Notes: generated by a model from the letters alone, not told the origin. 64,000 nt of DNA from Providencia stuartii (GCA_900455155.1 UGUC01000002.1:372001-436000); one strand, 5' to 3'; positions 22,032 through 32,162 are shown, numbered from the stretch's first letter. Translations and numbers: made by a program.

Positions 22032-23342
22032 CTATTTTTGTTTGTTCAGTTCAGTGACACGTAAGGTCACGGCATTTTTGTGAGCCGTTAGGCTTTCTGC
22101 TTGCGCTAACGTTTCAATGGTAGTCGCTAACCCTAGAAGCCCTTGAGGCGAGAGTTTTTGCACTGTCATACGTTTCATAAAATCAGCAAGGCCAAGACTT
22201 GAATAGGTTGATGTATAACCGTAAGTCGGCAACACGTGGTTAGTTCCAGATGCATAATCTCCCGCGGATTCAGGTGACCAGTCACCAACAAAAATCGATC
22301 CCGCACTGGTGATGTCTTCGACTAATTCGTCGGCATTACGTGTTTGTAGAATTAAATGTTCTGGACCGTAGCGGTTACTTATTTCAACGCACTGTGCAAT
22401 GGAATCAGCAATAATGACACGACTGGCACTCAATGCTGCTCTTGCAATATCAGCACGCGATAGCTCTGCAAGCTGTTTTTCCGTTTCATCAATAACACGT
22501 TGAGCAAATGTTTGGCTGTCGGTTAACAATATGACTTGTGAATCAGGGCCATGCTCTGCTTGCGATAATAGATCCGCCGCTGTAAAAGCAGGGTTGGCTT
22601 GGCTGTCAGCAATGACTAACACTTCTGATGGCCCCGCTGGCATATCAATTGCGGCCCCTTCGTGATCTTGGCTGACTTGGCGTTTGGCCTCTGTCACGTA
22701 GGCATTGCCCGGGCCAAAAATTTTATCAACGGCGGGAATACTTTCGGTTCCAAATGCCATAGCGGCAATTGCTTGCGCTCCCCCAACTTGGAAGATATCG
22801 GTAATACCACACAATTTAGCGGCATAGAGTATTTCATCTGCAATAGGTGGCGGTGAGCAAAGGATCACTTGCCGGCAGCCTGCAATATTTGCGGGTGTGC
22901 CTAACATCATTACCGTTGAAAGAAGGGGGGCCGAGCCTCCAGGAATATAGAGACCCACGGAATCGATCGGGCGTGTAATTTGTTGGCACACAACCCCAGG
23001 TTGAGTTTCAACTTGAATAGCCGCCGGTTTCTGAGCCTCATGAAAACGACGGATATTGCCGATGGCCGTTTGCATCGCAATTTTGATGTTGTCATCAAGG
23101 CGTGTTGCGGCTTGTTCAACAGCATCTTGTGAAACACGAATAGTTGAAATAGCTGTTTTATCAAAACGTTGGCTAAATTCGATTAATGCACTATCACCGC
23201 GGGCTTTGACCTGTTCAATGATCTGGGTGACAGCAGCGCTAATGTTTGTAGACGCAGCGATGGCAGGGCGTGTCAGTAGCGCTTTTTGTTCATTAGCATG
23301 ACATGATGACCAGCGAATCGGTTGATTAAATCCCATTTCCAT
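22032..23342 (-). CDS. hisD: Histidinol dehydrogenase
   Basis: A 436-residue NAD- and zinc-dependent enzyme for the last two steps of histidine synthesis. Family marks include [43 protein letters not shown], the zinc-binding AEHGPDSQ, and [11 protein letters not shown]. The start at 23342 has GGAG 8 bases upstream, inside the hisG stop region; a second ATG two codons later is possible. Five bases separate it from hisG. Confidence 0.98.
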   Translation of the reverse strand: MEMGFNQPIRWSSCHANEQKALLTRPAIAASTNISAAVTQIIEQVKARGDSALIEFSQRFDKTAISTIRVSQDAVEQAATRLDDNIKIAMQTAIGNIRRFHEAQKPAAIQVETQPGVVCQQITRPIDSVGLYIPGGSAPLLSTVMMLGTPANIAGCRQVILCSPPPIADEILYAAKLCGITDIFQVGGAQAIAAMAFGTESIPAVDKIFGPGNAYVTEAKRQVSQDHEGAAIDMPAGPSEVLVIADSQANPAFTAADLLSQAEHGPDSQVILLTDSQTFAQRVIDETEKQLAELSRADIARAALSASRVIIADSIAQCVEISNRYGPEHLILQTRNADELVEDITSAGSIFVGDWSPESAGDYASGTNHVLPTYGYTSTYSSLGLADFMKRMTVQKLSPQGLLGLATTIETLAQAESLTAHKNAVTLRVTELNKQK

Positions 23343-23347
23343 CGGTA

Positions 23348-24247
23348 TTACTCCATCATTTTTTCAATCGGTAGAACCAAAATGGAGCTTGCGCCTAATG
23401 CCTTGAGTTTTTCCATGGTTTCCCAGAACAGGGTTTCACTGCTGACCATGTGCATTGCAACACGGTTTTTATCTCCCGCTAAAGGCAACAAAGTAGGGCG
23501 CTCTGCACCCGGCAGTAATGCGATAATCTCTTCTAAGCGCTCACTTGGAGCGTGTAGCATAATGTATTTGGATTCGCGGGCTTGGATAACACCTTGAATG
23601 CGTGTCATCATGCGATCAATCAGTTGCTGCTTGTCTGCTGAAATTTCCCCGTCTCGTTGGATCAAACAAGCTTTAGAACGATAAATCACTTCGACTTCTT
23701 TTAGGCCGTTGGCCTCTAATGTTGCCCCTGTTGAAACAAGGTCACAGATAGCATCGGCAAGACCTGCCCGAGGGGCGACTTCGACAGAGCCGTTTAATAA
23801 ACAAGATTTAAATTGAATGCCTTTTTCATCGAAGTAACGTTTTAATAAGTTCGGGTAAGAGGTGGCAATACGAGAGCCATTTAAGCACTCTGCACCTGTG
23901 TAGTTAAAGTCAAGAGGCGCGGCTAATGATAAGCGGCAAGCACCAAAATCAAGGCGACGCAGTGTCTTATAAGCGGGATTATCGCCTTGAGCACGGCGGC
24001 TTAATAGCTCCTCTTCAAGGACGTTTTCACCAATGATACCAAGGTCAACGACACCATCCATAACTAGCCCTGGGATATCGTCATCGCGTACACGAAGTAA
24101 ATCAATAGGCATATTTTCTGCATAAGCAATCAATCGCTGTTGTTGTAAATTGATTTTAATTCCGCAGCGGGCAAGCAGTTCTCGTGAGTCTTCACTTAAA
24201 CGACCTGATTTTTGAATAGCAATTCTTAACCGTGATTTATCCAACAT
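23348..24247 (-). CDS. hisG: ATP phosphoribosyltransferase HisG
   Basis: A 299-residue enzyme of the long HisG type, exactly the E. coli length, catalysing the first, histidine-inhibited step. Key blocks: [14 protein letters not shown] at the start, [13 protein letters not shown], and the PRPP loop [14 protein letters not shown]. The C-terminal ACT-like domain that binds histidine is present. It is the first structural gene of the operon, 145 bases after the leader peptide and behind the attenuator. Confidence 0.98.
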   Translation of the reverse strand: MLDKSRLRIAIQKSGRLSEDSRELLARCGIKINLQQQRLIAYAENMPIDLLRVRDDDIPGLVMDGVVDLGIIGENVLEEELLSRRAQGDNPAYKTLRRLDFGACRLSLAAPLDFNYTGAECLNGSRIATSYPNLLKRYFDEKGIQFKSCLLNGSVEVAPRAGLADAICDLVSTGATLEANGLKEVEVIYRSKACLIQRDGEISADKQQLIDRMMTRIQGVIQARESKYIMLHAPSERLEEIIALLPGAERPTLLPLAGDKNRVAMHMVSSETLFWETMEKLKALGASSILVLPIEKMME

Positions 24248-24290
24248 AATTTTACCCTGCTTATTCTGTAATATATTTTTGATTAATAAT

Positions 24291-24325
24291 AAAAAAACCC
24301 TCGGAAGATATTCTTCCGAGGGTTT
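24291..24325 (-). terminator. his operon attenuator (terminator)
   Basis: Perfect 14-base arms (24295-24308 and 24312-24325, core CCCTCGGAAGA) with a 3-base loop are followed on the minus strand by seven T. It lies between hisL and hisG. Readthrough should depend on ribosome stalling at the His codons of hisL. Confidence 0.93.
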
Positions 24326-24392
24326 TCTCTATTTCGCATTTCAGCCACCGGAAGAGTTATTGAACGTCTTCCAGCACACATCGCCCGAAAGA

Positions 24393-24440
24393 CTAATCAG
24401 GATGATGGTGATGATGATGGTTGCGAGAAATACGAGTCAT
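24393..24440 (-). CDS. hisL: his operon leader peptide
   Basis: A 15-codon peptide, MTRISRNHHHHHHPD, with six consecutive histidine codons (E. coli has seven in a 16-residue peptide). It is followed by the attenuator hairpin and hisG. When histidyl-tRNA is scarce the ribosome stalls on the His codons and the terminator does not form. The PD-stop ending is identical to E. coli. Confidence 0.95.
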   Translation of the reverse strand: MTRISRNHHHHHHPD

Positions 24441-24659
24441 AATAGCTTCCGATAATAATATTGTTAGTTGCTTAAACATTCACTACTCATCAACCTATCC
24501 GATTTCATCACTAGAATGCAACTCTTTTTTTAAAAATAATCGATAATAATTGGATAGTGCCGTTTTATAGTGAATAATCGCCTGAATAATATATTCGGAA
24601 GTTAAAAGGTTTTTCGATAAGCTAAGCAGAATTAAGTTATTGTCGGTATGTAGGGGGGA

Positions 24660-25490
24660 ATGATGAAAAAGGTCGCAATTGTTGGATTGGGGTGGTTAGG
24701 GTTACCCCTTGCGAGAGCGTTGTTGGCTGAGGGGATTGAAGTCTCTGGCACAAAAACGACCACGGATGGTATCGCTGCCGCTCGTGCTGTAGGAATTGAT
24801 TGTTATCATTTGCAGCTCACTCCCGAATTAGTGTGTGATGGTGATGACTTACAGCAATTAATGGAAGAGGCTCAGGCGTTAATTATTTTACTACCGCCTT
24901 CAAAAGTGAAGGTATCAGCTTATGTCAACGCCATCGAACAGCTTGTTGATACGGCAATAACCTTTCAAATTCCTCGTGTGATTTTTACCTCATCGACTTC
25001 TGTTTACGGTAATGCGATTGGTGAAATTGATGAAAATAGCCAGCGACATGCAGAAACCGCATCAGGGCAAGCCTTGATTGAAGTTGAAAACTGGCTTCAT
25101 GCACTGCCGAACATTTCAGTGGATATTTTACGGCTAGCGGGGTTGGTAGGAGAAAATCGTCACGCAGGGCGTTTCCTTGCAGGCAAAAAATCCCTAAAAG
25201 GAGCAACACAGCCTGTTAATCTTGTTCATCAGGATGATGTGATTGCTGCCATCCTATTATTACTCAGGCAGCCCAAAGGAGGACATATCTATAATTTATG
25301 TGCTCCTCAACATCCTCAACGCGCGGATTTCTACCGCCAAGCGTCTCAATCATTAAATTTGGAGGCACCTGAATTTTGCACTGAACCGGCAGAAAACGCA
25401 GGGAAAATCGTTAAAGGTGAACGTATCTGTCAAGAACTTGGGTTTGAGTATCAATACCCAAACCCAATGCAGATGCCGATGACTATTTAA
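24660..25490 (+). CDS. yeeZ: NAD-dependent epimerase/dehydratase-like protein YeeZ
   Basis: A 276-residue Rossmann-fold protein with the nucleotide motif VAIVGLGWLGLPLA at residues 5-18, TSSTSVYGNAIGEIDE and LRLAGLVGENRHAG. It belongs to the atypical short-chain dehydrogenase group of E. coli YeeZ; substrate unknown. The gene is divergent from the his operon as in E. coli. GGGGGG lies just before the ATG; a second ATG is the next codon. Its 3' end overlaps the convergent gst gene by 8 bases. Confidence 0.9.
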   Translation: MMKKVAIVGLGWLGLPLARALLAEGIEVSGTKTTTDGIAAARAVGIDCYHLQLTPELVCDGDDLQQLMEEAQALIILLPPSKVKVSAYVNAIEQLVDTAITFQIPRVIFTSSTSVYGNAIGEIDENSQRHAETASGQALIEVENWLHALPNISVDILRLAGLVGENRHAGRFLAGKKSLKGATQPVNLVHQDDVIAAILLLLRQPKGGHIYNLCAPQHPQRADFYRQASQSLNLEAPEFCTEPAENAGKIVKGERICQELGFEYQYPNPMQMPMTI

Positions 25491-26106
25491 GCGGGATCAT
25501 CACAATTTTTTGGAAAGCAGGACGGGTTGTTAACTGAGAGTACCAACGTTCTAAGTGAGGGAATTCAGGGCGTTCTGTGACGATTTCGTGCCATGGGTAA
25601 AACAGTGGAGCAATAGCGATATCAGCGATCCCAAATTGTTGACCGCTAAAATAGGGCTGAGTCGCTAGGGCTTCATCGGCAATTTTGAGCAACTTTTCAA
25701 TATTGTGATAAATGGTACGTACTGTTTCTGGATCTCGTTCGTCAGGGGAAACGCGGACAATTTTATTCATCATCTGTTTGATATTATCGAACAAACTTCC
25801 ACATCCCCAATCTAACCATTTGTCGGCAGCAGCCTTTTCTTGAAGGTTTTGTGGGACCAATAAGTGAGAATGATCAAACTTTTCCGTAAGGTATCGTAAA
25901 ATGGTATTTGATTCCCACAGGGTAAAGTCATCATCCTGTAAAGTTGGAATGGTGCTGTTTGGATTCATTTTTTTATATTCAGGTGTATCAAGCCCCCCAA
26001 AAGGGCCGCCAACATCTTTTTGATGATAAGCAACGTTCAATTCTTCAAGGCACCAAAGTACTTTTTTGACGTTTGATGAGTTTTTACGACCCCATACAGT
26101 TAACAT
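25483..26106 (-). CDS. Glutathione S-transferase family protein (GstB-like)
   Basis: A 207-residue GST with an N-terminal thioredoxin-like domain (LTVWGRKNSSNVKKVLWCLEE; the Ser/Asn pair is the usual glutathione-contacting site) and NPNSTIPTLQDDDFTLWESNTI, then an all-helical domain. It resembles E. coli GstB in length and ends with VVMIP-like KIVMIPLK. The ATG at 26106 is chosen because GGGGA precedes it; a longer frame starts 4 codons upstream. Substrate unknown. Confidence 0.88.
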   Translation of the reverse strand: MLTVWGRKNSSNVKKVLWCLEELNVAYHQKDVGGPFGGLDTPEYKKMNPNSTIPTLQDDDFTLWESNTILRYLTEKFDHSHLLVPQNLQEKAAADKWLDWGCGSLFDNIKQMMNKIVRVSPDERDPETVRTIYHNIEKLLKIADEALATQPYFSGQQFGIADIAIAPLFYPWHEIVTERPEFPHLERWYSQLTTRPAFQKIVMIPLK

Positions 26107-26265
26107 AGTTTTCCCCATGATTTGATGTTTCGTTGTTTACCCTAATTAAGATAGATGAAATCGTATTATGGGAACAATCTTTATTTGTTGTGTGTAGCTT
26201 AATTGTGTAAAAAGCCCTACATTAATAATGAATTAACCGTTTTAGTATTTGTAAAGGAGTAACCG

Positions 26266-27471
26266 ATGAACAAAAAATTTTTCACCTTAAAGGCGCGATA
26301 CCTAGGAACTGGATTAGGCCTTTTAGTTGCGGTAAGTCATTTTGCTTACGCGGCAGGAACACCGGTTGCTCCACAGGTTGATGCAAAAGCTTTTGTATTG
26401 ATGGACTACGACAGCGGTAAAATTTTGGCGTCAGGTAATCCAGATGAGCGTTTAGATCCTGCTAGTTTGACGAAAATGATGACCAGCTATGTGGTCGGTC
26501 AAGCAATTAAAGCGGGTAAAATCACGCCACAGGATATGGTCACGGTAGGTGTAGATGCGTGGGCAACGGGCAATCCCGTCCTAAAAGGCTCATCACTGAT
26601 GTTTTTAAAGCCTAAAGATCGTGTCTCGGTATTGGATCTAAATAAAGGGGTCGTTATTCAGTCAGGGAATGATGCCAGTATCGCGCTCGCGGATTATGTC
26701 GCTGGTAGCCAAGACTCGTTCGTCAGCTTGATGAATGAATATGTGAAGCAGTTAGGGTTAAAAAATACCCATTTTAAAACAGTGCATGGCCTAGATTCTG
26801 AAGGGCAATACAGCACTGCTCGTGATATGGCAATTTTAGCCCAAGCGATGATCCGTGATGTGCCTGATGAGTACGCTTTACATAAAGAAAAAGAGTTTAC
26901 TTTTAACAAAATCCGTCAACCTAACCGTAACCGTCTGTTATGGAGCCAAAATCTCAATGTTGATGGTGTGAAAACGGGTCATACCAGTGGCGCAGGGCAT
27001 AATTTAGTTGCTTCCGCGACGGATGGCCCAATGCGTCTGATTTCTGTGGTGCTTGGTGCTCCGAGTGACCGAGTACGTTTTTCGGAAAGTGAAAAATTAC
27101 TGACATGGGGGTTCCGTTTCTTTGAAACGGTGACTCCAATCAAAGCCGATCAAACATTGCAAACACAGCGCGTTTGGTTTGGTGATAAATCAGAGGTAGC
27201 ACTTGGCGTTGAAAAAGACACTGCTATCACGATACCAAAAGGCCAGTTACAGAATTTGAAAGTGAGTTATACGCTGACGAATCCATCAATTGAAGCACCA
27301 CTGGCTAAAAATCAAGCGGTTGGAACAGTCAATTTTATCTTAAACGATCAAATTGTTGAACAGCGTCCACTCGTGGTCAAAGAATCAGTTGAAGAAGCGG
27401 GCTTCTTTGGGCGTATTTGGGACTATATCGTAAAAACGGTCAGTGGCTGGTGGAATGCTATTTTTGGTTAA
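26266..27471 (+). CDS. dacC: D-alanyl-D-alanine carboxypeptidase (PBP6/DacC-like)
   Basis: A 401-residue low-molecular-weight penicillin-binding protein that trims the terminal D-Ala of peptidoglycan stem peptides. A signal peptide ends near residue 30 (AYAA). The three active-site motifs are in place: SLTK with Ser67 and Lys70, SGN at 133-135, and KTG at 236-238. The C-terminal amphipathic anchor is [18 protein letters not shown]. Similarity is closest to E. coli DacC/DacA, although the place beside yeeZ and his is where E. coli has dacD, so the symbol is less sure than the function. Confidence 0.93.
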   Translation: MNKKFFTLKARYLGTGLGLLVAVSHFAYAAGTPVAPQVDAKAFVLMDYDSGKILASGNPDERLDPASLTKMMTSYVVGQAIKAGKITPQDMVTVGVDAWATGNPVLKGSSLMFLKPKDRVSVLDLNKGVVIQSGNDASIALADYVAGSQDSFVSLMNEYVKQLGLKNTHFKTVHGLDSEGQYSTARDMAILAQAMIRDVPDEYALHKEKEFTFNKIRQPNRNRLLWSQNLNVDGVKTGHTSGAGHNLVASATDGPMRLISVVLGAPSDRVRFSESEKLLTWGFRFFETVTPIKADQTLQTQRVWFGDKSEVALGVEKDTAITIPKGQLQNLKVSYTLTNPSIEAPLAKNQAVGTVNFILNDQIVEQRPLVVKESVEEAGFFGRIWDYIVKTVSGWWNAIFG

Positions 27472-28165
27472 ATTCTGATTAAAAGCACGCTTGAGGTGGC
27501 GCTGTTGCAAAGCTCAATTAGCCGATGGTGAACAATTAACGATTGGATTGCTGAGGCTTTTTTGTTAGATGTGTGCAACGGTCACCATATTATTTTTGAA
27601 TGGTATGCTGGTGTTGTAAGTACAGCACCAGCAACTCCCCTGTAACTCATTCTATGTATTCGCCTTTCATTAAATGTGGCCGTTTGGACCGTTACCGAAC
27701 GCAATAATAAAATGACTAAATGCTTGTTTCCCGTATTGGATCAGCATGCTCCATTTTTTAGAGGCTGACTCAATTACTAAATAAATCACTCTACGTACAG
27801 AATCATCGTTCAGGAAGGGTTTGCGCTTCTGAATTGCATGGTGAGTGAACGATATAATACGAGGATGTGAGGGCCTTAAGGCACTTAGGTATAATCTTGG
27901 ATTGAAAAACGCTATTTTACAAATGAAAGATTATTAACTTATCGTAATTTTGAATATTTAAATAGAGTTAGTCTTAATTTCTAATTATTTTTTACAGATA
28001 AACTTCAATTGCAATATTTTATTTTTAATTCAATAATTATATTAATCGTTTGGTGTTTAATTATTTTTATGAATGTAATTTATTCAATGGAATTGCCAAA
28101 CCGATATGAAGTATTTTATTTATAAATGGATTTAATTAGTGTATTTAATACGGAGAATGATATTT
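27472..28165. other. Gene-free, very AT-rich spacer with an IS remnant
   Basis: Nearly 700 bases separate dacC from the repeat protein. The first half contains an IS256-type transposase tail on the minus strand. The second half (about 27890-28160) is extremely AT-rich and holds no frame; it probably contains the promoter of the 28166 gene and is the kind of DNA bound by H-NS. Confidence 0.6.
27670..27863 (-). mobile_element. C-terminal remnant of an IS256-family transposase
   Basis: Minus-strand translation gives HHAIQKRKPFLNDDSVRRV, then IYLVIESASKKWSMLIQY, then a final FIIAFGNGPNGHI before the stop at 27670-27672. The order basic stretch, DDSVRKV-like block, ASKKWTM-like block and F.I.FG end is that of IS256-family transposases. 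The DDE core is absent. No terminal repeats were identified. Confidence 0.72.
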
Positions 28166-29587
28166 ATGGCTATGACAATTGAAGAAAGAAAAGCACAGCT
28201 AGAAAGAAAACAAACAACACAAGGATTGGGTGAGAACACGACAATAGGCGGAGATGCTACTAATCATGGCCGTAATAAAGGCATTATTGAAGGTGGCTTA
28301 GCTCACGATGGTGGGTTAGGTAATGGTAGAATTAAAGGTGGTAGCTCAATTAATAATAACCATAATGAAGATATTATTGAAGCTGGAGCCGCCATTAATC
28401 ATGGTAAAAACAATGGTGATATCGGTGGGGGTCATAGCAGTAATTATGGTATAAACAAAAATACGTTAAAAGGCGGTTTAGCGAATAACGAATTTGGTTC
28501 GGTTAATACAAAATACTCTTATTTAAAAGGGGGGGATGCCGTCAGGGAACTACAGCGCTGTGTAGAAACTTATGATGGAAATCAAAAGCAGCTTAAAGCG
28601 ATGAAAGACGATTTTGCCAAAATAAAAGAAAGTTTCAGTGATATGCAAGCTGATAGTAGCGCGCTATCTCAATCGGAAAAAGATAGATATGAGACATTAC
28701 TAAAAGAAAAAAATGAGGAAATTAAAAAATTAAATGAAGTTATAAGTAGTGACCTTGAGAAAATTGATAATTTGGTATCTCAATTGTCTGATAAAGATCA
28801 AGAGATAAAATCGATGGCAATAAAAATAAAACAAGCTATCGAAGATAAAAATAAACTTGAAGAGAGACTTGTTGATATCAATAAAAAAATAATTAAAGCA
28901 AATGACCGTATTGAAGCATTACAGTCGGATATCCATAATAAGGAATCTAAAATTGCTGAGTTAGAGCAGCAATTAAATGACGATTGTGCTAATAAAGAAG
29001 AGCTCAATAAAGCGATTGCATCATTGAAAAAAGAACTTAATGATACACAAGACAAATTAGAAAATAACCAATCCTTAATTTCAAAAAGAGAAGAAACCAT
29101 TTCTCGTTTGAATATTAAAATCACCAAAATGGAAACAGAATACAGCCAAAAACAGCAGGAGTTTGGTAAAAAACTGGAAGTTCTTTTAGAGCAAATTGCT
29201 TCACTGGCTAATGAAGGTAAAGAAGAGTTATCGGATTCTATAGTGACGACGAGCAGCAAAACTACCACAGTGACAATTTCAAATACTGCCGATCCATTGG
29301 GGGATATCAAAGAGCAAATGGCTCCTGCTGTGACGGGCGGTAATGCTGAAAACCTAGGTATAAACTCAGGTACTATTAAAGCAGGCGACAGCAATAGCCA
29401 ATCTATGGTGATGAATAATGAGATAAATATCAATGTAGATGGTAAGGCGGACACGGTTGTAAGCACATTGAGAGAGTCAATCAGTTCAATGGGGAGTAGA
29501 ATCGAAGGCGCTGCAAACGGCATTGTAAATGAGGTGAAGCAAAGAGCACAATCGGTATTGACGCTGGTTAACCCAGATATCGCGTAA
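28166..29587 (+). CDS. Unrecognised protein: 15-residue Gly-Gly repeats flanking a long coiled coil
   Basis: A 473-residue protein I cannot assign. Residues 21-125 hold tandem repeats with Gly-Gly (once Ala-Gly) at 28, 43, 58, 73, 88 and 103, an exact 15-residue period, with pattern I-x-G-G-x-A-x-N-x-G-x-N-x-G. Residues about 130-350 are highly charged and helical, a coiled coil. The repeat returns at 391 and 406 (TGGNAENLGINSGTIKAGDS), again 15 apart. The end contains INVDGKAD and a helix. No signal peptide or membrane segment. Start at 28166 chosen for GGAGA upstream. The repeats suggest a beta-solenoid; function unknown. Confidence 0.8.
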   Translation: MAMTIEERKAQLERKQTTQGLGENTTIGGDATNHGRNKGIIEGGLAHDGGLGNGRIKGGSSINNNHNEDIIEAGAAINHGKNNGDIGGGHSSNYGINKNTLKGGLANNEFGSVNTKYSYLKGGDAVRELQRCVETYDGNQKQLKAMKDDFAKIKESFSDMQADSSALSQSEKDRYETLLKEKNEEIKKLNEVISSDLEKIDNLVSQLSDKDQEIKSMAIKIKQAIEDKNKLEERLVDINKKIIKANDRIEALQSDIHNKESKIAELEQQLNDDCANKEELNKAIASLKKELNDTQDKLENNQSLISKREETISRLNIKITKMETEYSQKQQEFGKKLEVLLEQIASLANEGKEELSDSIVTTSSKTTTVTISNTADPLGDIKEQMAPAVTGGNAENLGINSGTIKAGDSNSQSMVMNNEININVDGKADTVVSTLRESISSMGSRIEGAANGIVNEVKQRAQSVLTLVNPDIA

Positions 29588-29605
29588 TCATAATAAAATT
29601 AACGA

Positions 29606-29643
29606 AACACAGGAGTCAGTATATAGCTGACTCCTGTTTTTTT
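29606..29643 (+). terminator. Terminator of the repeat/coiled-coil gene
   Basis: ACAGGAGTCAG / CTGACTCCTGT with a 7-base loop followed by seven T, 20 bases after the stop. Confidence 0.9.
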
Positions 29644-29686
29644 ATGACTTTAGCCAGTTTAAGTCGCGTTAGCATCTTAAACATAA

Positions 29687-29710
29687 AACCACCCCGCTAT
29701 GCGGGTGGTT
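29687..29710. other. Strong hairpin without T run
   Basis: AACCACCCCGC and GCGGGTGGTT close a TAT loop in the space before the lipoprotein gene. There is no T run on either side, so it may be a processing or stability element, or the remnant of a terminator. Confidence 0.5.
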
Positions 29711-29772
29711 ATGATTGCCTGAAACCTGCATCTATCCTATTATTTACGTACTTAACTAAAATATGGTGATGT

Positions 29773-30156
29773 ATGAAAAAGGGGTTGGTGTTAGGAATTT
29801 TTGCTGTCTCATTGGCTGGCTGCGGTGGGAAAGATGTAACGTATGATGGAGAATACGTCTGTATTATAGATCAGGATATAAACCGTGCTGCGGATCTAAC
29901 GGGTAATGAATATGAATTCCCTGGTAATTTGTCAGAAGCCGTCATTGTGATTGACAATAGAGTAGTTACAGTAAAGGGAATGAATCTTGGAGATTATGTA
30001 ACTCCAAGGCTTGAAGAGAAAAAAGGGAAAGAGGGCGATGAACTGTTCTATGATAAAGATGATGTTCATATTGGTTATATGAAAAGGTTAGGGATACTTT
30101 CATTCAGACTTCCTGACGGAAGCGGTCAAGTTTTAACAGGATGTAAAAGTAAATAA
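29773..30156 (+). CDS. Small predicted lipoprotein of unknown function
   Basis: A 127-residue protein with a lipoprotein signal peptide: MKKGLVLGIFAVSLAGC, lipobox LAGC with the acylated Cys at residue 17. Gly-Gly-Lys follows, so outer membrane sorting is likely (no Asp at +2). The mature part is short, charged and has two more cysteines (YVCIID and TGCKSK) that could form a disulfide. I do not recognise the family. Its place beside a VgrG tail allows the guess of an immunity or T6SS accessory role, without direct support. Confidence 0.7.
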   Translation: MKKGLVLGIFAVSLAGCGGKDVTYDGEYVCIIDQDINRAADLTGNEYEFPGNLSEAVIVIDNRVVTVKGMNLGDYVTPRLEEKKGKEGDELFYDKDDVHIGYMKRLGILSFRLPDGSGQVLTGCKSK

Positions 30157-30172
30157 CCTGAACTCGGGATAA

Positions 30173-30500
30173 GAAAAACAGAAAAGAAAGGAACTAAAAG
30201 CGGGAGTAAAAGTGGTTATTGATGCAGGGGGGCGAATTAACCTTACAGGCAGCAGGGAACTTTGTTAAGATTGATGCTGGCGGAATTACATCTAGTAAAA
30301 TGATTAATTTTGGTACTGGGGCACCTTCAAGTGGTGGGGGGGAAGGACAATTACCTGATGTTGTGAAAATATTAGGGACTTCAATCCCACAAAGTTCATT
30401 ACCTGATATTCCTTTTATTCCTGAGAAAATATGTATTAGCTGTTTGATAAAAGCGGAAGAATATGGTGAAATTCTTGTGAAAAGGGAAAATAATGTATGA
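30173..30500 (+). pseudogene. C-terminal remnant of a type VI secretion VgrG protein
   Basis: One frame reads ELKAGVKVVIDAG up to the G run at 30227-30232. The next frame continues ELTLQAAGNFVKIDAGGIT and then SSKMINFGTGAPSSGGGEGQ and ends at 30500. Together they are the repetitive beta-prism end and Ser/Gly linker of VgrG. Six G stand where five keep the frame. A stop precedes the fragment at 30170-30172, and the gp27/gp5-like body of VgrG is absent. The last 50 residues (LPDVVKILGTSIPQ onward) are a short tail of unknown origin. Confidence 0.7.
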
Positions 30501-30749
30501 TACCTAGAACTATGCATTTTTATTCTTTTTTTAAAGAATATCCTCAATATTGTAATGAGGATACAATTATACTTTTTTCTCTCACAACACGACAAAGTTG
30601 AACGGGTATGTTCAGTCAAAACGATTGGGGATTTAAAGGGGAAATAGTTACGTTTTTGTTCATCCATACTATGCCTGCTTTATGATAAGATTTCTCATAT
30701 TAAAAGCAGGCATATAGAGTGACATTACTGTCGATTAAAAACAGGGTAA

Positions 30750-32120
30750 TTATTCACAATGCGCCAATTTAATTGCTAGACCACCTTGTGACGTTTCACG
30801 ATATTTGGCATTAATATCTTTACCCGTTTCATACATGGTTTCGATAACCTTATCTAAGCAAACTCGCGGGTCACTCACACGGCGTAATGCCATGCGTGCC
30901 GCGTTGACCGCTTTTACTGCGGCTATTGCATTACGTTCGATACAAGGCACTTGAACTTGCCCACCAACAGGGTCACAAGTCAAGCCAAGGTTATGCTCCA
31001 TCGCGATTTCTGCTGCTACACAAACTTGTTCTGGACTTCCTCCCATCAACTCGGCAAGGCCTGCTGCTGCCATTGAACAAGCGACACCGACCTCACCTTG
31101 GCAACCAACTTCTGCACCAGAGATAGAGGCATTCATTTTGTATAATGAGCCGATAACACCTGATACTAAGAAATAGCGAGTATAGGAGTTCTCATTTACA
31201 GGACGAATAAATTTGTCATAGTAAGCTAAAACGGCAGGGATAATGCCACATGCGCCATTAGTTGGCGCGGTGACAACACGGCCTCCCGCAGCATTCTCTT
31301 CGTTGACGGCTAAGGCGAACATATTGATCCAGTCAATTACTGCCATTGGGTCAATATTGGTATTATCGCTAGTCACAAGTTGACGGCGTAATGCTGCGGC
31401 ACGACGAGGTACTCGTAGTGGCCCCGGTAATAACCCTTCGGTGGTGACGCCACGCTCAATACCCGCCTTCATGACATCCCAGACAGCCGCTAAATATTGA
31501 TGGATTTCTTCTTTACTGTGTATGGCTAACTCATTTTGCATCACGAGAGCAGAAAGGGATAGGCCTGTCTCTTTACAATGCTTTTGTAAATCTGCTGCAT
31601 ATTTATAGGGATAGGGAACTTGTACTGATTGTTCAGTCGATTGACCAAAATGCTCCTCATCGACAATAAAACCCCCACCGATAGAGTAGTAGGTCTTTTT
31701 GTAGATCACGTTATTATCGGCATTAAATGCACTAATGGTCATGCCATTTTCATGTAAAGGTAAATTGGTTGAATGGAAATTCATCCCGCCTTCAATGGGG
31801 AAGTCAACCTCATGCTGCCCTTGAGCCAACAGCAATTTACCACTTTGCTCAACGTGACGGATAAAGTTGGGTATGGCATCAATATCAACAGTATCAGGTA
31901 AGTTACCAGCGAGACCCATAATAATCGCGATATCAGTTGCGTGTCCTTTCCCTGTCAATGATAAAGAACCATAGACATCAACCGCAATTCGTGAGGTGGC
32001 TGTCAGAAGGTTTTGTTGGATTAAATCCTCAACAAATTGTTTACCCGCTTTCATCGGGCCGACGGTGTGGGAGCTAGATGGACCAATACCAATCTTGAAG
32101 ATATCAAATACGCTAATCAT
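30750..32120 (-). CDS. sdaB: L-serine ammonia-lyase SdaB
   Basis: A 456-residue iron-sulfur serine dehydratase converting L-serine to pyruvate and ammonia. It is close to E. coli SdaB (455 residues): [16 protein letters not shown] at the start, [14 protein letters not shown], and the [4Fe-4S] cysteines in [20 protein letters not shown] region and [11 protein letters not shown]. It lies downstream of the serine transporter sdaC in the same direction, 123 bases apart with two hairpins between, so the pair is probably one operon with differential 3' expression. Confidence 0.97.
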   Translation of the reverse strand: MISVFDIFKIGIGPSSSHTVGPMKAGKQFVEDLIQQNLLTATSRIAVDVYGSLSLTGKGHATDIAIIMGLAGNLPDTVDIDAIPNFIRHVEQSGKLLLAQGQHEVDFPIEGGMNFHSTNLPLHENGMTISAFNADNNVIYKKTYYSIGGGFIVDEEHFGQSTEQSVQVPYPYKYAADLQKHCKETGLSLSALVMQNELAIHSKEEIHQYLAAVWDVMKAGIERGVTTEGLLPGPLRVPRRAAALRRQLVTSDNTNIDPMAVIDWINMFALAVNEENAAGGRVVTAPTNGACGIIPAVLAYYDKFIRPVNENSYTRYFLVSGVIGSLYKMNASISGAEVGCQGEVGVACSMAAAGLAELMGGSPEQVCVAAEIAMEHNLGLTCDPVGGQVQVPCIERNAIAAVKAVNAARMALRRVSDPRVCLDKVIETMYETGKDINAKYRETSQGGLAIKLAHCE

Positions 32121-32162
32121 ATTCAGCGCTTCCTATATAAAGTCTTAATTTCTTAGGCATGT

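Noticed and set aside
27498..27511. GGCGCTGTTGCAAA, close to the terminal repeat of IS26/IS6-family elements
   Set aside because: One mismatch, only one end, no second repeat and no IS6-type transposase; 14 bases can match by chance.
28798..29523. 241-codon open frame antisense to the coiled-coil gene
   Set aside because: Shadow of repetitive Lys/Glu/Asn codons; composition (Ser/Leu/Ile rich) is what the complement of a coiled-coil gene gives.
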